Of a stretch of DNA of 64,000 nucleotides, positions 26,793-35,286 are shown piece after piece. The notes beneath the pieces were generated by a model. It saw only the letters and a list, made by a program, of their open reading frames with translations. It was not told where the DNA came from and made no database searches. Origin of the DNA: DYEP01 sp040755615 (lineage in GTDB: Bacteria; Bacillota; Sulfobacillia; DUSP01; DYEP01). Location of the stretch: positions 26,815 to 90,814 of the forward strand of contig JBFMAL010000005.1 in NCBI GenBank assembly GCA_040755615.1, given 5' to 3'. The stretch's first letter is position 1; each line of letters opens with the position of its first letter. The translations under genes and the position numbers were made by a program.

Positions 26793-26817
26793 AAAGGGCG
26801 GTGAAGCGCCGCCCTTT
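26793..26817 (+). terminator. Terminator after the CotF-like gene
   Basis: Perfect 9-bp stem AAAGGGCGG / CCGCCCTTT with a seven-base loop followed by GTCCCTTCT, 14 bases after the stop. Confidence 0.75.
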
Positions 26818-26920
26818 GTCCCTTCTCCCGGCGCTCGCCACTGGCGTCTCGCGCTCCGCCCCAGATTCAGGGTCAGTACTGGTTCATTCATCCACCCCTC
26901 GGGTACACACCCACCTCTCG

Positions 26921-27697
26921 CTAGTGCAGGAGCCCGCAAATCGCCGAGAACACTCCCCATCCCACCAGCCTCGCCTTGTCTGAAATATGATGTATGTAAG
27001 CCGGGTCGTTCCTCGGATCCACGTCCCCGACCTTTTGACCACCCGTAACGCAGGTACCGTCACGCAAAAGTCCCCTGATGATACCACTTATCGCAGCATG
27101 TATAGGCAGGCCCGACACTTCACCCACCACGTCACCCTGCCGGACCACATTGCCAATGTCATGTGATGTCATAAAGACTCCTGAAGCTGGCGCTCGTAAC
27201 ACCCGCTCTGCTCCGTAACCGCCCACTTCGTCCGGGATCCCTGTGTCAGGCAGTGCGCTGCCGTCCAGTATTACTCTACCCAGGTAGTGGCCTCGCTTGG
27301 TTTCAACTACCGCATGCACGTCCACCCCTGCAACAAAACCCGGACCGAGCCCGATGACGAGATCAGCCATATCCTGCGAGATATCCGGGTTTGTCCGTTT
27401 AGATAAGGTCGCGTCCACGAATACCCTGGGTCTTATTCGAGAGAGCACACTCGAATTGGGATCCACCAGGACGGGAATGCACCCGCCTGCCCATACTGTC
27501 GCCGCACGGGCCGCTTCTGGTATAAGCACCGCACGCACTCCCTCCACCACGGTTTCGCCTTTATACACCGCTTCGGAAAAGCTCACGCTACGTCTTACCG
27601 CGGCCGGATGAGGAATCTCAAGTAGCATCAGACGAAATCCGGTGCTATGGAGCACGTATGCCACCCCGCTGGCCAGATCCCCCGCTCCCCTTATCAC
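26921..27697 (-). CDS. yqeB: Selenium-dependent molybdenum hydroxylase maturation protein YqeB
   Basis: An XdhC-type Rossmann protein of about 258 residues that in the EF2563/YqeB family accompanies selenium-dependent xanthine dehydrogenase-like enzymes. Visible segments are VIRGAGDLASGVAYVLHS (nucleotide loop), VFVDATLSKR, VIGLGPGFVAGVDVHAVVET and GRVILDGSALPD. It is the last gene of a five-gene minus-strand operon. The start is uncertain: GTG 27697 follows the preceding stop closely but lacks a clear ribosome binding site, whereas a TTG near 27760 would overlap the upstream gene. Confidence 0.85.
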   Translation of the reverse strand: MIRGAGDLASGVAYVLHSTGFRLMLLEIPHPAAVRRSVSFSEAVYKGETVVEGVRAVLIPEAARAATVWAGGCIPVLVDPNSSVLSRIRPRVFVDATLSKRTNPDISQDMADLVIGLGPGFVAGVDVHAVVETKRGHYLGRVILDGSALPDTGIPDEVGGYGAERVLRAPASGVFMTSHDIGNVVRQGDVVGEVSGLPIHAAISGIIRGLLRDGTCVTGGQKVGDVDPRNDPAYIHHISDKARLVGWGVFSAICGLLH

Positions 27698-27707
27698 ACA
27701 CAGGGTG

Positions 27708-28301
27708 TCAGAAGTGACCGATCTGATTTCTTGCGAGAACGTAGTCTTTCTCGTCGTCAATGTCAAGTAACCTCTCTTTGGGTGCAAATAGTATAACGGA
27801 TGATGAGAGCAGGCCTCGGGCTCCCCCGTCTCCCTTGAGCTCTCGCAGCGCACTGAGGTATTTGCCGGAAAACAGAGCGGGACAACCCGGCGCGCCGCTG
27901 TGGGAGTAAGCCACGCACTCTGTTCCCCTTTCGTATTCCCGGAGAAGTCCGTCGATTAGCGGCGGCGAAAAGGGCATATCTCCCAGCACAAAGATCCACG
28001 CCTCCGCCTCAGGGAACGCGTCTACCGCCGCCTTGATAGAGGTGGATTGCCCGCATCCTGAACCCGGGTTTTCCACGAGGCGGAGCAGACCGTCTCTGAT
28101 TTCCCGTGAAAACACCCTTTCAAGGTTCTCCCGGCACACTGAGTCGCCGCCCGCAAGTATCACAGCCACGATCCCGGGAGCGTGCTTCATACACCCCGCC
28201 ACCGTGTACTCCAGCAGCGTAGTTTCGCCGAACGGCAACAACATCTTGGAGGTACCCATGCGCCTTGAGGCGCCGGCCGCCAGCACCGCGGTCACTATCA
28301 A
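27708..28301 (-). CDS. MocA/YgfJ-type molybdenum cofactor nucleotidyltransferase
   Basis: A 197-residue MobA-like NTP transferase, with AVLAAGASRRMGTSKMLLPFG (nucleotide-binding loop and Lys), TTLLEYTVAG, VFVLGDMPF-type WIFVLGDMPFSPPLI with the metal-binding Asp, and GAPGCPALFSGKYL. MocA adds CMP to the molybdenum cofactor for xanthine dehydrogenase-family enzymes; YgfJ-type members sit with selenium-dependent hydroxylases as here. It overlaps the yqeC stop by four bases (ATGA). Confidence 0.88.
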   Translation of the reverse strand: MIVTAVLAAGASRRMGTSKMLLPFGETTLLEYTVAGCMKHAPGIVAVILAGGDSVCRENLERVFSREIRDGLLRLVENPGSGCGQSTSIKAAVDAFPEAEAWIFVLGDMPFSPPLIDGLLREYERGTECVAYSHSGAPGCPALFSGKYLSALRELKGDGGARGLLSSSVILFAPKERLLDIDDEKDYVLARNQIGHF

Positions 28302-29038
28302 GTCACCAGTTCTCCTTCCCTCCGTACGTTGGACCAGAGTACGACCCTGTCAAACTCATGTCCCCTGAAAGTTTGCCTGAAGTCGGCAAGGATCGCCTGG
28401 TCAACCAGGTCTGTCCTGGTGCAAAGTACGACGGCTTTAGCGCGTGGCGGCTTCCGCTTTCTGCCTCCTTCCGGGTGAGACAGTACGCCCAGGACGGTAC
28501 CGGCCGTGATACGGGATCCTTCCGGCTGCCGGGCGCAGCGCACCACATGGTCAAGCCTGTGCACGTGTTGGTCTGTAAGTGGCTTCCCCAGTATATCCGC
28601 GGCAAACACCATTACAAGCATGGTGGTTGAAGAGGCGACCACAGGTTCGTGGCTGGCAGGCGCCTTGAAAAGCCGCCCCGCCGCGCCGTCTGCCTCCACA
28701 AGTATCCAGTCAAAGCACCCGCTCCCGGCCAGCAGGTCTACGTCTTGAGGGGCGATGCCCGTCAGCTTTTCCCGCTCCCCTGACAGCTCTGCTCCCGACG
28801 CAAACACGTTAATGCGACCCGCTGGCGGCAGCTGGGAAAGCAAGGAAGCAGCACTTCCGAGCCGCGCCGGGTGTTCCCTCAGGTTCCACATGCGTGTTGT
28901 GGTGGTTACAAGCAGCGTTCCTCGAGGCGCCAGTTCAGCCGCAAGCGTCAGCATGCTCGTGGTCTTTCCCCCCGCTCCGACGAAGGAGACCACGTCGTTT
29001 TGCCTTACTCCGAGAAGACCAGACAGCTCACTCAACAT
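28298..29038 (-). CDS. yqeC: Selenium cofactor biosynthesis protein YqeC
   Basis: A 246-residue P-loop protein: VVSFVGAGGKTTSMLTLAAEL is a Walker A-like loop; LVTTTTRMW, DWILVEADGAAGRLFKAP with the Walker B-like Glu-Ala-Asp, and HEPVVASSTTMLVMV are family hallmarks. YqeC is one of the markers of the selenium-dependent molybdenum hydroxylase trait and is thought to help make the labile selenium cofactor. The ATG lies 11 bases inside the selD 3' end. Confidence 0.9.
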   Translation of the reverse strand: MLSELSGLLGVRQNDVVSFVGAGGKTTSMLTLAAELAPRGTLLVTTTTRMWNLREHPARLGSAASLLSQLPPAGRINVFASGAELSGEREKLTGIAPQDVDLLAGSGCFDWILVEADGAAGRLFKAPASHEPVVASSTTMLVMVFAADILGKPLTDQHVHRLDHVVRCARQPEGSRITAGTVLGVLSHPEGGRKRKPPRAKAVVLCTRTDLVDQAILADFRQTFRGHEFDRVVLWSNVRREGELVT

Positions 29039-30077
29039 AGATACGCCCCGGCGTCCCGTCCTCTAGCACACCGATCGCGCTCCCTAGGTCGCCCCCCTCC
29101 TCCAGCTCGCGGACGAGGTCCCGGGCCTGTTCGGGAGCTACGGAGATCAGCAGTCCGCCCGAAGATTGCGGGTCAAGCAGTACGTCCTGATCGACCGTGG
29201 CCACCGATGGGGCGAACTCGACCCAATCTCCGAGGTAAGACCTGTTGGCATAAGTGCCGGCGGGTACGAGTCCCATACCTGCCAGTTCTTTAGCTCCCGG
29301 GTGTGCAGGTACGCGCGCTGCAGTGATCCGCGCAGATACGCCGGACGCGGCGAGCATGCCTTTCAGGTGCCCAAGCAGGCCGAAACCAGTAACATCGGTC
29401 ATAGCGTGAACACCGTACCTGGCCGCCGCCTGAGACGCCTTACGGTTAAGCCTGGTCATCCAGCGCACAGCCGACTGGCGTGCGCCCTCGGGCGCCATAC
29501 CTGCCTTGATCGCCGCCACTACAATGCCCGTTCCCAGGGGTTTTGTAAGGACGAGGATGTCCCCCGGCCTTGCGCCCGCGTTAGTAATCACTCTTTGCGG
29601 GTGCACACTTCCAATAACGCACAACCCATATTTTGGCTCTTTGTCCTCGACCGAGTGACCCCCGGCAAGCACGGCACCTGATTCCTTGACTTTTTCCGCC
29701 CCTCCGGCCAAGATCTCCGCTAGAACTTCCGTTCCCAGCGAACATACGGGAAACGCCACCACGTTGAGCGCCAGCAGGGGTTCGCCCCCCATAGCGTATA
29801 CATCAGAAAGCGCGTTGGTGGCTGCTATCTGGCCGAAAAGTCGCGGCTCGTCAACTACGGGGGTGAAGAAGTCCACCGTCGCGATAAACGCGAGCTCGTC
29901 GGACACCCGGTACACCGCCGCATCGTCTCCAGTTTCTATGCCGACCAGCAGCCGCTCGGAACTATCAAGGGGCAAGCGCGCCAGCACATCCTGCAAAAGC
30001 CCAGGGCCCACTTTAGCGGCACACCCTGAACTGGTGGTAAGCTGGGTCAGGCGTACGTGATTACTCTCTTTGCTCAT
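29028..30077 (-). CDS. selD: Selenide, water dikinase
   Basis: Makes selenophosphate from selenide and ATP, the selenium donor for selenocysteine, selenouridine and the hydroxylase cofactor. The 349-residue protein has the active site TTSSGCAAKVGPG, in which the catalytic position is Cys19 (not selenocysteine) with Lys22, then VGIETGDDAAVYR, ATVDFFTPVVDEPRLFGQIAA, AGGHSVEDKEPKYGL, MTDVTGFGLLGH and DPQSSGGLL. ATGA overlap with yedF and an 11-base overlap with yqeC show translational coupling. The gene supports selenoprotein synthesis, needed for the UGA-containing gene at 34787. Confidence 0.95.
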   Translation of the reverse strand: MSKESNHVRLTQLTTSSGCAAKVGPGLLQDVLARLPLDSSERLLVGIETGDDAAVYRVSDELAFIATVDFFTPVVDEPRLFGQIAATNALSDVYAMGGEPLLALNVVAFPVCSLGTEVLAEILAGGAEKVKESGAVLAGGHSVEDKEPKYGLCVIGSVHPQRVITNAGARPGDILVLTKPLGTGIVVAAIKAGMAPEGARQSAVRWMTRLNRKASQAAARYGVHAMTDVTGFGLLGHLKGMLAASGVSARITAARVPAHPGAKELAGMGLVPAGTYANRSYLGDWVEFAPSVATVDQDVLLDPQSSGGLLISVAPEQARDLVRELEEGGDLGSAIGVLEDGTPGRIYVE

Positions 30078-30676
30078 ATCGTGATCACCCTGGTGGAATC
30101 CATAAACGCCTGTACGATACTGTACATATTGGATATCTCTCCCACCGCTACCCGGTCTTTGATGTCGAAGTACTCAAGGCACGTACCGCACGCCCAGATC
30201 TCCACGCCCTTGGCCTTGAGCTCGGATAGCACCTCCAGCACCGGGGAGCCCTCAACCACCAGTCGAACCCCGGAGTTCATAAAAATGATGCGCTCAGGGC
30301 ATGCATCGATCTGGGTGAGGCTGTACAAGAACGCCTTCATAAGCGCTCTGCCCAATTCATCAGAACCCCGGCCGATGCTGTCAGCGTTGATAAAAACGGT
30401 AGTCGGCAAAGGCAGCGTGCAGAGGCCTGGCTCCGTCGGCACAGTTCCTTTGGGTAACGAGACTCCATCCTTCTCAAAAGTAACCCTGAAATATCCGTCT
30501 GCTTCTGTTACGTCTACCCTCCAGTTCATGCCTCGACCAAGTTTGACCAGGTTTTCTCTGGCCACCACGTCATCGACAAGTACCTGTACCACATCTGATG
30601 AAGCTTCTACCGCTCTCTTTGCCCTCACCACAGGTTCCGGGCACGGTAATCCCCTGCAATCCACAACCTCGGCCAT
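30074..30676 (-). CDS. yedF: Sulfurtransferase-like selenium metabolism protein YedF
   Basis: A 200-residue fusion: a TusA-like domain with VDCRGLPCPEPVVRAKRA (CPxP motif, residues 1-72) and a DsrE-like domain with TTVFINADSIGRGSDELGRA, and a C-terminal VEIWACGTCLEYF motif with two Cys. This is the two-domain YedF found next to selD, thought to handle selenium or persulfide. ATG 30676 is chosen for AGAGAGGTG upstream, replacing a longer frame opening at 30793. First gene of the selenium operon; 215 bases of intergenic sequence separate it from the insertion-sequence remains at 30892. Confidence 0.9.
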   Translation of the reverse strand: MAEVVDCRGLPCPEPVVRAKRAVEASSDVVQVLVDDVVARENLVKLGRGMNWRVDVTEADGYFRVTFEKDGVSLPKGTVPTEPGLCTLPLPTTVFINADSIGRGSDELGRALMKAFLYSLTQIDACPERIIFMNSGVRLVVEGSPVLEVLSELKAKGVEIWACGTCLEYFDIKDRVAVGEISNMYSIVQAFMDSTRVITI

Positions 30677-30891
30677 AAAATCACCTCTCTTATATCGTGC
30701 CCCCGCATCAAGGATTTCTGCTTCAATCGCCCGTTTCCTCCCCTTATTCACCGGGACATCCGCACCTTCAGGCAGCGGTCTGGCGAGCCGCAAAACCTTG
30801 CGGTCACGCGCTTCTGTCGAGATGGTGATCGCTTATATCAGGGAGGTCTCTGAAAAAGTGTTGACATAATAAGGATTTTCCGGAGGAATAC

Positions 30892-32085
30892 GTGTCAAAG
30901 CGACGATCTTTGACCTGGAGATATTCGAAAAGATGATACCAGAGGACCACCCTTTGGTAGCCATTAATGAGCACGTGAACTTTTCGTTCGTGACCGAAGA
31001 GGTGGCTGGCTGCTACAGTGCTGATGTGGGCCGGCCTAGTTTTCCTCCCGAGGTGTTGTTCAGGGCGCTGTTTCTGGAGGTGTGGGGGGGGGGCTGTCGG
31101 ACGTGCAGGTGTGCCGCGAGTTGAGGTACAACGTGCTGTACCGATATTTTTGTGGGATACGGTGGGACGACCCGGTTCCCGATGACACCACGCTGGTGAC
31201 TTTCAGAAAGAGGCTGGGGAAGGAAAGGTTCAAGTGGATCTTCGACAGGCTCGTACGGGAGGCCAAGGACCAAGGGCTCCTCAAGGGCAACTGGGCCCTC
31301 GTGGACGGCTCGAAAATGGTGGCCCACGCGGCGATTAAGAACAAGGTGAAGCTGGTCAGGGAGGGCAAGAGGCGGATAGTATCGGCGCTCAGGAAGTACG
31401 ACGAGGAAGCCGCCAGGACCGTGGAGGGCCTGGCGGAAGCGGAAAGGGAAGGCGATTATGCGAACTACGAGCGGCTTCTGGCCGGGGAGGTCGCGGGTGC
31501 GCGCGAACCGGTAGAAAAGGTATCGGGCCGGAAGGAGAAGGATCTTCGCCAGCTCGTGCAGACGTTTCGGGACCTGCTGGACCATAAGGGGGTTGCCAGT
31601 TTCACGGACCCGGATGCCAGGTGGGGCTTTCAGAAGAAGAACGACCCGTTCCTTGGATACAAGGTACACGCCGCGGTGGACGAAGCGGGGTTTGTGACGG
31701 AAGCGGCGGTGACAAGCTTGGGAAGGCAGGGCAGCTGGTGCAAGGCCTCATCGAAAAGGGCGTAAAGCCGAAGAAGCTCGCAGCGAACAAGGGTTACGAC
31801 GATTCGAAGTTCAGGCAGCACCTAGTGGACGAAGGGATCAGTCCGTACATCCCAAGCCGATATAGCCCGGGATGGCTTGAGGTGCCCTGGTGCTACCCCC
31901 ATGCAGCCGGAGGGACTGTGGCCGTTGCGCCAGGGCCATGGAGTGTGTGGAGAAGACCGACGGACGCAAACTCATCTACGTCAATCAGGCGGTATCCTCT
32001 AACAGGGCCGGGGGGGTATGAAGCGAGCGATGAGGATGAGAAAGACGGTGGAGAGGGTCTTCGGCCACGCCAAGGTCTGGCTCGG
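30892..32085 (+). pseudogene. IS1182-type transposase, degenerate and truncated
   Basis: Reading across frames gives ATIFDLEIFEKMIPEDHPLV, GRPSFPPEVLFRALFLEV, RYNVLYRYFCGIRWDDPVPD and DDTTLVTFRKRLGK, then GNWALVDGSKMVAHA, DARWGFQKKNDPFLGYKVHA and KRAMRMRKTVERVFGHAKVW, the order of IS1182-family DDE transposases. Frameshifts lie near 31075 and 31715, and the stretch around 31880-32010 is scrambled. The frame stops at VWLGM near 32083, where an unrelated transposase takes over. No functional enzyme is possible. Confidence 0.8.
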
Positions 32086-33238
32086 CATGCTTTGCAGCAA
32101 TTCATCGGCCAGAGTCCATGGGATTGGATGCCTCTTCGCCAACTGCTGGCGAAGCGAATGGCCAGTGAGATAAGTCCACCTACCGCCTGGATAGTGGATG
32201 ACACCGGATTTCCGAAACAAGGGAGGCACTCGGTAGGGGTAGCCCGGCAGTATTCGGGCACTTTGGGCAAGGTGGGCAACTGCCAGGTGGCCGTGAGCCT
32301 ACATTACGCCACAAGCTTGCTTTCCTATAGACTTTAGCCTGTACTTACCCAGGGAATGGACTGAAGATACGGAGCGGAGGCGGAAAGCTGGGGTTCCAGA
32401 AGAGGTTGAGTTCAAGCAGAAGTGGCAGTTGGCATTGTCCATGATCGATCGTGCCATGGAGTGGGAAATCCCTCAAGGTGTAATCGTGGCTGACACTGGC
32501 TATGGTAACATATCGAAGTTTCGGGAAGAACTTGAGGGGCGCGGTTTGACTTATGTGGTGGCAATCGAATCAACTACGGGAGTCTGGGAAGAACCGGCAA
32601 GGGGCGAGATACCGGCGTATCAAAGAATTGGACGTCCCCGCAAGCGTCCTCCTAACCTACCCAAGACCAAGAGCGTGGCCCAGATTGCACATGAACTCCC
32701 GGAAGAGGCATGGAAAGGCATCACCTGGAGGGAAGGAACGAAGGGAGAGCTTAGAGGGCGGTTTGCGGCTTTGATGGTGCAACCTTCCTACAAGTACGAG
32801 AACGGGAAGATCGACCAAAAACCGGTCTGGCTCCTGATCGAATGGCAGGAGGAAGAACAGTACAAGTTTTGGTTCTCCAACCTCGGCAGAAACACAAGCC
32901 TACGGCAACTGGTCAGATTGGCAAACATACGCTGCTGGGTAGAGCAGAACTACCGGGAGATGAAAAAGGAGCTGGGGATGGATCACTACGAAGGAAGAGG
33001 CTGGCAGGGTTGGCACCACCACATAACCATGACAATGATTGCTTATGGCTTCCTGGTGCTGGAGATGCTTCGGGGTAAAAAAAACTTCTGGGGGACTTTG
33101 CCTCAAGTGAGGAATGAGATACAAATGCTTCTTAGCACGCGGACTGGCATATGCAGATTATGTGGGAGTCGAATACAAGACCCTGCTATATTAGACGGTT
33201 ATAACGTACTTAACGTAGTAATACTAGGTAAATACTGA
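32086..33238 (+). pseudogene. IS701-type transposase, 5'-truncated with a frameshift
   Basis: From about 32086 the frame reads LQQFIGQSPWDWMPLRQLLA, AWIVDDTGFPKQGRHSVGVA and CQVAVSLHYAT, then shifts near 32325 to FSLYLPREWTED..., GVIVADTGYGNISKFREEL, LRQLVRLANIRCWVEQNYRE and MKKELGMDHYEGRGWQGWHH, and ends at 33238. This is the IS701-family DDE order (DDTGF, DTGYG, EQNYREMK). The N-terminal ~90 residues of the family are missing, replaced by IS1182-type sequence, and there is one frameshift. Confidence 0.82.
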
Positions 33239-33308
33239 CCGACTGACGAATACATGAGTATGTACCCACTTGTTTATGGCAAGAGGCTTGTAGTTGAAGA
33301 GGACTCAT

Positions 33309-33554
33309 ATGATTTTGGCAGATGCGGGTCGGAGGATGACAAGTGATGCCGCGCGTGTGACCATCACAGTGGTCGGACTGCCGTTGGGCGGGCGGTGCTG
33401 CTGCAACCCGTCGGGCAGCAGGAGTCTTACACAATCCGACCTGAATCTTCTCGAGCTGGATATGAAAGAACGGAAGGAGTTGGTATGTTCAGGCGAGGTG
33501 CGTTATGCAGACATCGAGGTGCGAGTGCGAAGCGCTCTTAACCGGCAGAAATAG
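33309..33554 (+). CDS. Possible small cysteine-rich protein
   Basis: An 81-residue frame starting MILADAGRRMTSD after GAAGAGG. Notable is a CCC triplet in GLPLGGRCCCNPSGSRSLTQ, followed by an acidic/basic helix. I recognise no family. It lies between insertion-sequence debris and the nitronate monooxygenase-like gene, in the same direction, so it may be a real small redox or metal-binding protein or a remnant of a larger gene. Evidence is codon continuity and position only. Confidence 0.3.
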   Translation: MILADAGRRMTSDAARVTITVVGLPLGGRCCCNPSGSRSLTQSDLNLLELDMKERKELVCSGEVRYADIEVRVRSALNRQK

Positions 33555-33640
33555 AGAGTATTTCCTTTAATTTTGGGTAGGCCGCTGCAGGAAAACGCTC
33601 TGGAGCCTGGTATTGTCTTACCAATGGTCTATCCTACGCG

Positions 33641-34627
33641 ATGGGAGCTGCACCACAGATGACACTCAAAGGCCTGCAAATCGGGGAAAAGCGGGCAAGG
33701 TACTGCATCGTTCAGGGCGGTATGTCCATCCGCATCTCGCTGGCGCCGCTGGCCGCGGCCGTGGCGAATGAAGGCGGCGTAGGCACCATAGGGGGCATGG
33801 GTATTCCCCCCGCCGAACTGCAAATGCATATCAGGGAGGCCAAACTCAGGACTTCCGGCGTGGTAGGCGTAAACCTGATGTACGTGGGTTCGCTGTTTGA
33901 CCATCTCCTGGATGTATGTGTCCGCGAAAGAGTTGATTTTGTGGCCATCGGTGCCGGTCTCGCCAGGGGACCTTTCCAGAAGCTACACAATCACGGTATC
34001 CCAGGGCTGGCCATTATCAGCTCAACCAAGGCGGCCCGTATCGTTGCGCAAACACAAGGGGTGTCAGGAGTCATTGTAGAAAGCGGGCAGGCAGGAGGTC
34101 ATCTGGGTCCGAAGGATCCCGAGGTCTCCACCTGGGATCTGTTCCCAGACGTCCTCCGCGAACTCCGCGCCACAGGGTTTCAGGGTCCGGTAATAGCAGC
34201 TGGCGGGATTCTGCACTATGCGGACGTTGAAAAAGCGCTGGCGATGGGAGCCGATGGCGTGCAGCTCGGAACCAGGTTTGCTATGTCTGATGAGTCTTCC
34301 GCCTCGCCGGAGATGAAAATGGCATGGGTAAATGCTACAGGAAGCCAGGTCGAGTGGTGGAGCCCTACGGGTTACGCGTCCCGCGCCATAATACCTCACT
34401 CGGACATCGACCTCCCCAGGATCGACGGGGTTACGACACGGTGTAACGGTTGCCTCAAGATCTGCATGCACCGCGAAAACAAGGACCTCAGCCATTGCAT
34501 CAGCAGGGCGTTGATCAACTCCCAATCGGGGAATGTGAAACACGGCCTTGTGTTCGCCGGCGCTCGCGTCGGCGAGATCACTGATATAATCCCGGTAAAA
34601 GAGATATTTAAACGCCTTACCTGTTAA
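33641..34627 (+). CDS. Nitronate monooxygenase / FabK-like flavoprotein
   Basis: A 328-residue TIM-barrel FMN enzyme: YCIVQGGMSIRISLAPLAAA at the N-terminus, GGVGTIGGMGIP, VGVNLMYV, FVAIGAGLARGPFQKLH, VIVESGQAGGHLG (family signature), VIAAGGILHYADVEKALAMG and GADGVQLGTRFAMSDES bind FMN. A C-terminal tail contains three conserved-looking Cys in TRCNGCLKICMHR, unusual in plain nitronate monooxygenases and suggestive of an extra cluster or disulfide. The ATG at 33641 or 33659 could be used. It is followed by a terminator and then the selenoprotein gene. Confidence 0.88.
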   Translation: MGAAPQMTLKGLQIGEKRARYCIVQGGMSIRISLAPLAAAVANEGGVGTIGGMGIPPAELQMHIREAKLRTSGVVGVNLMYVGSLFDHLLDVCVRERVDFVAIGAGLARGPFQKLHNHGIPGLAIISSTKAARIVAQTQGVSGVIVESGQAGGHLGPKDPEVSTWDLFPDVLRELRATGFQGPVIAAGGILHYADVEKALAMGADGVQLGTRFAMSDESSASPEMKMAWVNATGSQVEWWSPTGYASRAIIPHSDIDLPRIDGVTTRCNGCLKICMHRENKDLSHCISRALINSQSGNVKHGLVFAGARVGEITDIIPVKEIFKRLTC

Positions 34628-34641
34628 CCCGGGAATACTCC

Positions 34642-34674
34642 AGCAGTCTTCCCCACAGCGAGAAGACTGCTTTT
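34642..34674 (+). terminator. Terminator after the nitronate monooxygenase-like gene
   Basis: Perfect 10-bp stem AGCAGTCTTC / GAAGACTGCT with a ten-base loop followed by TTTGTC, 15 bases after the stop. Confidence 0.85.
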
Positions 34675-34735
34675 GTCTGCTCGACAGCAGCGCCCGATCA
34701 TGTACTGTTGGCGAACGTATTGTGCGCTGTGTATA

Positions 34736-34764
34736 TTGCAAGCGAACAGCCCGCATAGTATAAT
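34736..34764 (+). promoter_or_regulatory. Sigma-A type promoter of the selenoprotein gene
   Basis: TTGCAA (34736-34741), a 17-base spacer and TATAAT (34759-34764). An AGGAGGTG ribosome binding site follows at 34771-34778, eight bases before the ATG at 34787. Together with the terminator just upstream, this shows an independent transcription unit. Confidence 0.75.
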
Positions 34765-34786
34765 CGGTTCAGGAGGTGCAAAAAGC

Positions 34787-35071
34787 ATGAAACCACTTCA
34801 GGTGACACAGGAGGCCAGGGATTTCCTGGCAAGACACGGTTACACGCTCACGGTGAAACCGGAGCTATGCGGCGGCTGAGCAGGCACGACATTGAGACCT
34901 GCCGTGTATGCAGGTAAACCAGACGAATTGGGCGAGTATGACATCTACTCCGACGGCGAAGTCACCGCTTACATCCACAAGTCGCTCCAGGTCGCTTCCC
35001 AGGGTCCTGCGCTGTCCATGACTGGATTCAACTTCTTTAAGAGACTCAGTGTTTCCGGAATATCCATCTAG
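34787..35071 (+). CDS. Selenocysteine-containing CC/Se-motif small protein
   Basis: A 94-residue product if the UGA at 34877-34879 (codon 31) is read as selenocysteine, giving KPELCGGU; the frame then stays open for 63 codons to a TAG at 35069-35071. The continuation (GEYDIYSDGEVTAYIHKSLQ, then MTGFNFFKRLSVSGISI) has normal codon use and the look of a HesB/IscA-like beta fold, fitting the small proteins I recall as CC/Se-motif (seleno)proteins with Cys-Gly-Gly-Cys or Cys-Gly-Gly-Sec. Read conventionally it would end as a 30-residue peptide despite a strong promoter and ribosome binding site. A hairpin follows the UGA, and selD is present at 29028-30077. Likely thiol/selenol redox chemistry; partner may be the ferredoxin encoded 14 bases downstream. 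Confidence 0.88.
34877..34902 (+). promoter_or_regulatory. Candidate bacterial SECIS hairpin
   Basis: Directly after the UGA, GCAGG (34880-34884) pairs with CCTGC (34898-34902) around a 13-base loop; CG beyond the stem can pair with CGG before the UGA. Bacterial SECIS elements are short stem-loops just downstream of the UGA inside the coding sequence, which this fits. The fold is by eye only. Confidence 0.6.
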
Positions 35072-35085
35072 GGGATGCCGATTCA

Positions 35086-35268
35086 TTGGAAAGAAAAGCA
35101 TCTGTTGTAGACCCGGGCAGGTGCCAGGGGTGCCATCCCTGTCCCGTGGTATGCCCTTCTTCGAACCTGTTCAAGGAAGAGGGCGATATCCCGGTGGTGC
35201 TGCCGGGATGCACGGGGTGCGGCGTGTGCAGACGCTCCTGCCCGTATGGCGCCATATACATGGTGTAA
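35086..35268 (+). CDS. Small 2[4Fe-4S]-type ferredoxin
   Basis: A 60-residue protein with two cysteine clusters: CQGCHPCPVVCP and CTGCGVCRRSCP, the pattern of a bacterial-type ferredoxin carrying two iron-sulfur clusters. The first cluster motif is Cys-x2-Cys-x2-Cys-x3-Cys as usual. The start is TTG 35086. It is encoded 14 bases after the selenoprotein stop and 18 bases before the XRE regulator, so all three are probably cotranscribed and functionally linked. Confidence 0.85.
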   Translation: MERKASVVDPGRCQGCHPCPVVCPSSNLFKEEGDIPVVLPGCTGCGVCRRSCPYGAIYMV

Positions 35269-35286
35269 GGAGCGAGGCTTAACAGC

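Noticed and set aside
29028..30077. selD as a selenocysteine-containing protein
   Set aside because: The active-site codon at position 19 is a normal Cys codon, and no in-frame UGA occurs in the gene.
30855..30895. TTGACA before the IS1182-type frame as a strong promoter
   Set aside because: No -10 box at suitable distance, and the downstream gene is a pseudogene.
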